The notes under the pieces are model-generated. The model searched no databases. It worked only from the letters and a program-made list of their open reading frames with translations, and was not told the DNA's origin. Source: Xanthobacteraceae bacterium (lineage in GTDB: Bacteria > Pseudomonadota > Alphaproteobacteria > Rhizobiales > Xanthobacteraceae). Taken from it: a stretch of DNA of 8,833 bases. This document shows, one piece after another, positions 5,595 to 8,833 of the stretch. Numbering within the stretch: the first letter of the stretch is position 1; each line of letters begins with the position of its first letter. The DNA is taken from contig JASHRR010000902.1 in assembly GCA_030037185.1 (NCBI GenBank), positions 1 through 8,833 on the forward strand. Direction: 5' to 3'. A program made the translations under genes and the position numbers.

Positions 5595-7587
5595 CACGGG
5601 CTTCCGACCTCAACGGCAGCGTAAGCGAAAAAACCGTGCCTTGCGGCTCATTACCACGCACGCGAAGCGCGCCGCCGTGAGCCTGAGCAATGGAACGACT
5701 GATGGCAAGACCAACCCCTAATCCGTCTTGCTTGGTGCTGTAGAAGGGCTCAAAAACCTTCTCTGGATCCGTCAATCCGGGACCATGGTCGCAAACTTCC
5801 ACAACTATAGATTCATCCGCACACCGAGAGCGGACAATCAGACGCTTTGCGTGACTGTCTGCTGTCTCCATCGCTTCCGCGCCATTGCGAATGAGGTTCA
5901 TGAGCACCTGCTGAATTTGGATTCGGTCGGCAGCGACCACGGGTAAGGTTTGCGTTAGCTCCAACTCTATCGAGACGCCCCTGCGATTGAGCTCGTCTTG
6001 AGCCAAACGTCCCACCTCTTCGATCACCGCGTTGATATTCAGGGATGTTTTCGTCGGCACCGCTTGTTTGAAAAGAGCCCGGATGCGCCTGACGATGTCC
6101 GCCGCCGCATTGCCGTCCCTGATAATACGCTCTATCGCCGCCTGCGCTCGCGGAAGGTTAGGGTTGTCGCCAGATAGCCAGGTCCGGCAGGTCTGCGCGC
6201 TCGCAACAATTCCGGCCAAAGGCTGGTTGATTTCGTGGGCGATGGAGGCCGAGAGTTCGGCGATAGTTGCGACCTGAGATGCCCGCGCCAGACGGGTTTG
6301 TGTGGCTCGTAGCTCGTTCTCCGCCGTTTTAGCCTCCTCAATATCAACGGACAGGCCGTACCACTGGATGATGCGCTGTTGGCTATCACGCAACGGTTCT
6401 CCGCGTGCGTGGTGCCAGCGATATTGACCGTCGGCCCGACGCAGGCGGTGCACGGTTTCGTAGGATTCGCCGGTTTGGATTGCGTGGAAAAACGCTCTAG
6501 CCGTTTCCGGAAAATCTTCCGGATGAATGAACGTCGCCCAGCCAACATTCAGAAAATTCTCAAGGCGCAATCCGCTATATTCGAGTACTTTTCGATTCAG
6601 ATGTGTGGGCTCGCCGTCCGGTGCTGCCGACCACAACATGGACGGCATTGTATCGATGATTTCGCGGAGCTTTAACTCGCTCACCCGCAATGCTTGCTCT
6701 GCGGATTTGAGCTCCTCAATATCGAGATTCACCCCGACCCATTGCAGGATGGTTCCATCACTCGCCCGGAGCGGTCCGGCGCAACTGAGGAACCAGCGGT
6801 ACCCCCCTTGAGCGTTGCGAGCTCGAAAACTCACCTCACCGGCCTCACCCGTGCGCAGACAGGTTGACCAGACTTTGCGCGTTTCTTCGTGGTCGTCCGG
6901 ATGCAAGAATGGGATATGAGCGTCCCATGCGGCATCAATGTCGATGCCAAAACGCAAGGGATGATCTTTCGGAAGACCGAGGTAGTCCGCTGTTCGCTTA
7001 TTGACGAAAGTGAGCCCCCCGGACGAAGAGGCGTACCAAGTATACGCCGGAATCACGTTTAGAGTGGCTCGCAGCTGATTGGTATGAGTGGGTTCGCCAT
7101 CCGGCGCTGTCGGCCACAGCATCGGCGGTATTGGTTCGATGATTTCGCGGAGCCTTAGCTCACTCTCCCGAGATGCTTCCTCCGCCTTCTTTTGGTCATC
7201 TACGTCAATGAGGACGCCGTACCAGATTTGCACATCACCGGCACTGTCGCGTAAGGCCTCCCCACGCACGTTGAACCACCTGTAAACACCGTCTGCACCG
7301 AGAAATCGACAGTTGGCAGCGTGCGAAGTCATGGCTTCCAGGTTGCTGAGCCAGGTTCGCACCTTGAACGCGATATCGTCGGGATGCACCTTACTCATCC
7401 ACCCCCAACCAATGATCTCCTCAAGGGGCGACCCAAGGTATCGAAGTAAGCGCTGATTGACGTAGTCGATACTGCCGTCAGGCTTGGCCCTCCACACGAA
7501 CATAGGGATGGTCTCTAGCAGGGCCTGTAAGTTTTGCTCAATGAGCGGAAGGCCTTGTTGACCTTGGACGCGTGGCTGCTGCCTCAT
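5587..7587 (-). CDS. Soluble multi-PAS sensor histidine kinase
   Basis: This 666-residue kinase has no membrane segment or signal peptide, so it should sense a cytoplasmic cue. It contains three full PAS/PAC units (about 19-135, 172-292, 302-418), the last two joined by SAEQAL-type linker helices, plus a stub of a fourth PAS at 140-171. The dimerisation/phospho-acceptor helix carries His451 in HEINQPLAG. The catalytic domain has an N-box with NLIRNGAEAM (about 564-573), G1 DHGPGL (600-605) and G2 GLGVGL (622-627), so it looks active. The H-box and ATPase style match FixL/NodV-like rhizobial kinases, but I see no proof of the FixL haem pocket, so O2 sensing is not claimed. ATG 7587 follows GGGAG by about 7 bases. 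It pairs with the overlapping FixJ-type regulator; the ligand is unknown. Confidence 0.92.
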   Translation of the reverse strand: MRQQPRVQGQQGLPLIEQNLQALLETIPMFVWRAKPDGSIDYVNQRLLRYLGSPLEEIIGWGWMSKVHPDDIAFKVRTWLSNLEAMTSHAANCRFLGADGVYRWFNVRGEALRDSAGDVQIWYGVLIDVDDQKKAEEASRESELRLREIIEPIPPMLWPTAPDGEPTHTNQLRATLNVIPAYTWYASSSGGLTFVNKRTADYLGLPKDHPLRFGIDIDAAWDAHIPFLHPDDHEETRKVWSTCLRTGEAGEVSFRARNAQGGYRWFLSCAGPLRASDGTILQWVGVNLDIEELKSAEQALRVSELKLREIIDTMPSMLWSAAPDGEPTHLNRKVLEYSGLRLENFLNVGWATFIHPEDFPETARAFFHAIQTGESYETVHRLRRADGQYRWHHARGEPLRDSQQRIIQWYGLSVDIEEAKTAENELRATQTRLARASQVATIAELSASIAHEINQPLAGIVASAQTCRTWLSGDNPNLPRAQAAIERIIRDGNAAADIVRRIRALFKQAVPTKTSLNINAVIEEVGRLAQDELNRRGVSIELELTQTLPVVAADRIQIQQVLMNLIRNGAEAMETADSHAKRLIVRSRCADESIVVEVCDHGPGLTDPEKVFEPFYSTKQDGLGVGLAISRSIAQAHGGALRVRGNEPQGTVFSLTLPLRSEARDD
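6595..6681 (-). repeat. Intragenic PAS-start repeat, intact copy
   Basis: This segment encodes SELKLREIIDTMPSMLW then APDGEPTHLN at the start of the third PAS domain. It matches the stub at 7078-7167 at roughly 70% of residues and clearly at the DNA level. Confidence 0.7.
7078..7167 (-). repeat. Intragenic PAS-start repeat, truncated copy
   Basis: This segment encodes ESELRLREIIEPIPPMLW then APDGEPTHTN, a near copy of the third PAS start. Here it breaks off and runs straight into the next PAS domain, so most of one PAS unit appears to have been deleted in frame. Confidence 0.7.
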
Positions 7588-7590
7588 AGG

Positions 7591-7845
7591 TCAACTCCCA
7601 CTTCGAACTGCGCGCCTGTTGTTTTGGCGCCCTATGTAGTCGAGTGCTATTTGCCAGATAGGAGCTGGGCACATCAAGAATATCGCGGCCAATCGGGTTG
7701 GCGCGCTCGACGAGGCCCCGGCCCAACTCGCCAGCAGCGGCAAATCTGCCCACCACCCGATGAATGCTGCTGCTGCAACCAGGACCGCCGGCAAGCCCGC
7801 TACTTGACTCGCGTATTGTATCTTCAAGCTGGCAGGCAGGTTCAC
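7591..7845 (-). pseudogene. Possible truncated membrane sensor N-terminus
   Basis: Read from GTG 7845, this 84-residue frame has a hydrophobic stretch: VAGLPAVLVAAAAFIGWWAD, then LPLLASWAG. This resembles the first membrane helix of multi-pass sensor N-termini seen in kinases and GGDEF proteins (pattern 'LLGWxxDxPxLxS', then an Asn/Ala-Pro-Thr-Leu-Ala segment; here SAPTRLAAIFL). The expected further helices are missing; the end (DYIGRQNNRRAVRSGS) is hydrophilic. It stops with TGA 7591-7593, two codons before and in the same frame as the kinase start. It could be a decayed former N-terminus, a remnant of another sensor, or a small leader. The start is weak: GGAG lies 13 bases upstream. The frame also extends to 8103, but that part looks non-coding. 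Confidence 0.35.
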
Positions 7846-8312
7846 AAAGTCACGTTTGCTCCAGAAAGTCGAACCCCAGCCCGGGGCGGGCAACCGACCA
7901 GGGGTCGCGCTGGCCCGGGATTTCGATCGTCTAGGTAGGTGCGAAGCTATGTTCCCCGCAAAAGCTTTATGCCGCAGCCAGAAAGTTCCAACTTCAGGCG
8001 GGACCCATGCCGGCGGGGCTCCGGCGGGGACATCGTCTCGGAACGCCGGACCGACTTCTCGGAATCCGCCGCGACGGGGTCCAATGCCCACCCCCGGTGG
8101 CAAACGCTTATTGCTCTCGCCGCGCCATCAACTTGCTTTCCACCGTCCTAATCTAAATCCCTTAGCCGCCTTCGCGATGGCCTCAACTTCATGTCCGCCT
8201 TGCCCTCGCCCAGCTTGTCGGCGCCCAGCGGCGATCCTTGCGGTCTTCATAGCACGGCAGGTCTCACGCCTCCGCTTGACGGTCGAATCCCAGCACGCGT
8301 CTAATGTCTGCT
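7846..8312. other. Unassigned stretch between kinase and IS701 remnant
   Basis: I see no gene in these roughly 470 bases. Open frames exist on both strands because the DNA is GC-rich, but none shows a family pattern, a good ribosome site or consistent codon use. The stretch is probably debris next to the truncated transposase and may contain the kinase operon promoter, which I could not locate. Confidence 0.4.
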
Positions 8313-8833
8313 CTAGTTCGGCTCACGTTGTCGATTTGGCGCCACGTAGCCGGTCCCCAATCCCGTCAGGTCCTGGCGCAGGTTGCTGTTGTTGCCGTAA
8401 CTCGAATCCATTAGCACCACGCCGGGAGGCACGCCCGCCAGCAACGCCGCGCGGATCTGCTCCAGCGCAATCTGCGGCTTGGTCTTGAACCTGATCGCAC
8501 GCGGAATATGCACCTCGGCGCGGCGGGACCTATCCTTGGTCCAATCCCGCGGCAGATACAGTCGATAGGCGATCGGCAGACTGGCGTGATGGTTAGCGAC
8601 CGACAGCGTCACCGCCACCTGACAATTGGCCTGCTTGCCGAGCTGCCCACAATATTGATGATGCACCCCCACCGAATGCCGGCCCTGTTTCGGAAACGAT
8701 GTATCGTCGATGATCCAGGCTTCGATCGGGCCGCGACGTGTTATCGACGGCATTATCAGTTCACGCACTTTCGCTAGCATCAGCTCGTCGGGCCACGTGG
8801 CATTGGCGACAAAGTGCAACAGGCTCTGATGCT
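8313..8833 (-). pseudogene. IS701-family transposase, 3'-truncated, open at window edge
   Basis: The frame is open from the right edge and reads HQSLLHFVANATWPDE, GPIEAWIIDDTSFPKQGRHS, VGVHHQYCGQLGKQANCQVA, SVANHHASLPIAYRLYLP, then FKTKPQIALEQIRAALLAGV and PPGVVLMDSSYG. These are the hallmark blocks of the IS701-family DDE transposases (DNA cut-and-paste enzymes). Two catalytic aspartates are visible, in WIIDDT and VLMDSSYG. The usual continuation after TGYVA is lost: from about 8346 the residues turn unrelated and a stop follows at 8313. The third catalytic acidic residue, which lies further downstream in the family, is missing, so this copy cannot be active. The N-terminus may lie beyond the window. 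I saw no terminal inverted repeat near the break. Confidence 0.85.

Noticed and set aside
5587..7587. FixL-like haem oxygen sensor
   Set aside because: Kinase style and the FixJ-type partner suggest it, but I cannot identify the proximal haem histidine context in any PAS domain, so the ligand is left open.
7856..8488. + strand open frame of 210 codons, rich in Pro, Arg, Ser and Cys
   Set aside because: Its second half is antisense to the IS701 transposase and its composition is that of a GC-rich chance frame.

Overview
The window looks like an accessory region of an alphaproteobacterial, probably Bradyrhizobium-like (Rhizobiales), chromosome. This is an inference from protein style: a FixJ-type response regulator paired with a soluble multi-PAS kinase, IS66- and IS701-type transposase remnants, a DUF3987-type mobile-element remnant, and GC-rich codons in the intact genes. 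No rRNA or tRNA gene and no CRISPR array was seen.

Left part (1-2720, read mostly on the + strand) is a patchwork of mobile-element debris. Positions 1-850 hold only weak open frames I cannot assign. A compact type II toxin-antitoxin pair follows: a Phd/YefM-like antitoxin (884-1129) and a PIN-domain VapC-like toxin (1126-1575), overlapping by GTGA. The pair is bracketed by two imperfect 31-bp direct repeats (615-645 and 1628-1658) that resemble attachment-site or element-end scars. Directly after the second repeat lie a frameshifted C-terminal piece of a probable DUF3987-type protein (1670-1856) and its partner gene. The partner starts by ATGA overlap (1853), carries a 19-bp perfect inverted repeat in its coding sequence, and is cut off near 2305 by the tail of an IS66-type transposase (2306-2430). 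Positions 2431-2674 hold nothing I can assign.

The central block (2719-7587, all on the minus strand) is intact and looks functional. In transcription order it encodes a soluble PAS-repeat histidine kinase (7587-5587), a FixJ/NarL-type response regulator that overlaps the kinase end (5594-4968), a stand-alone receiver protein (4906-4514), and a thiamine-diphosphate-dependent enzyme of the acetolactate-synthase-like superfamily (4380-2719). A strong hairpin lies just past the enzyme gene (2675-2703). The likely logic is that the kinase senses a cytoplasmic signal and phosphorylates the DNA-binding regulator, with the single-domain receiver as a second output or phosphate sink. The enzyme gene is either the distal operon gene or the regulated target. 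Its cofactor motif is altered: Gly-Asp-Gly reads Ala-Asp-Ala.

Right part (7588-8833): a short membrane-protein-like frame (7591-7845) lies immediately upstream of the kinase, in the same frame and separated from it by one TGA codon. About 500 bases with no recognisable gene follow. The window ends inside an IS701-family transposase whose C-terminal part is missing (8313-8833, minus).
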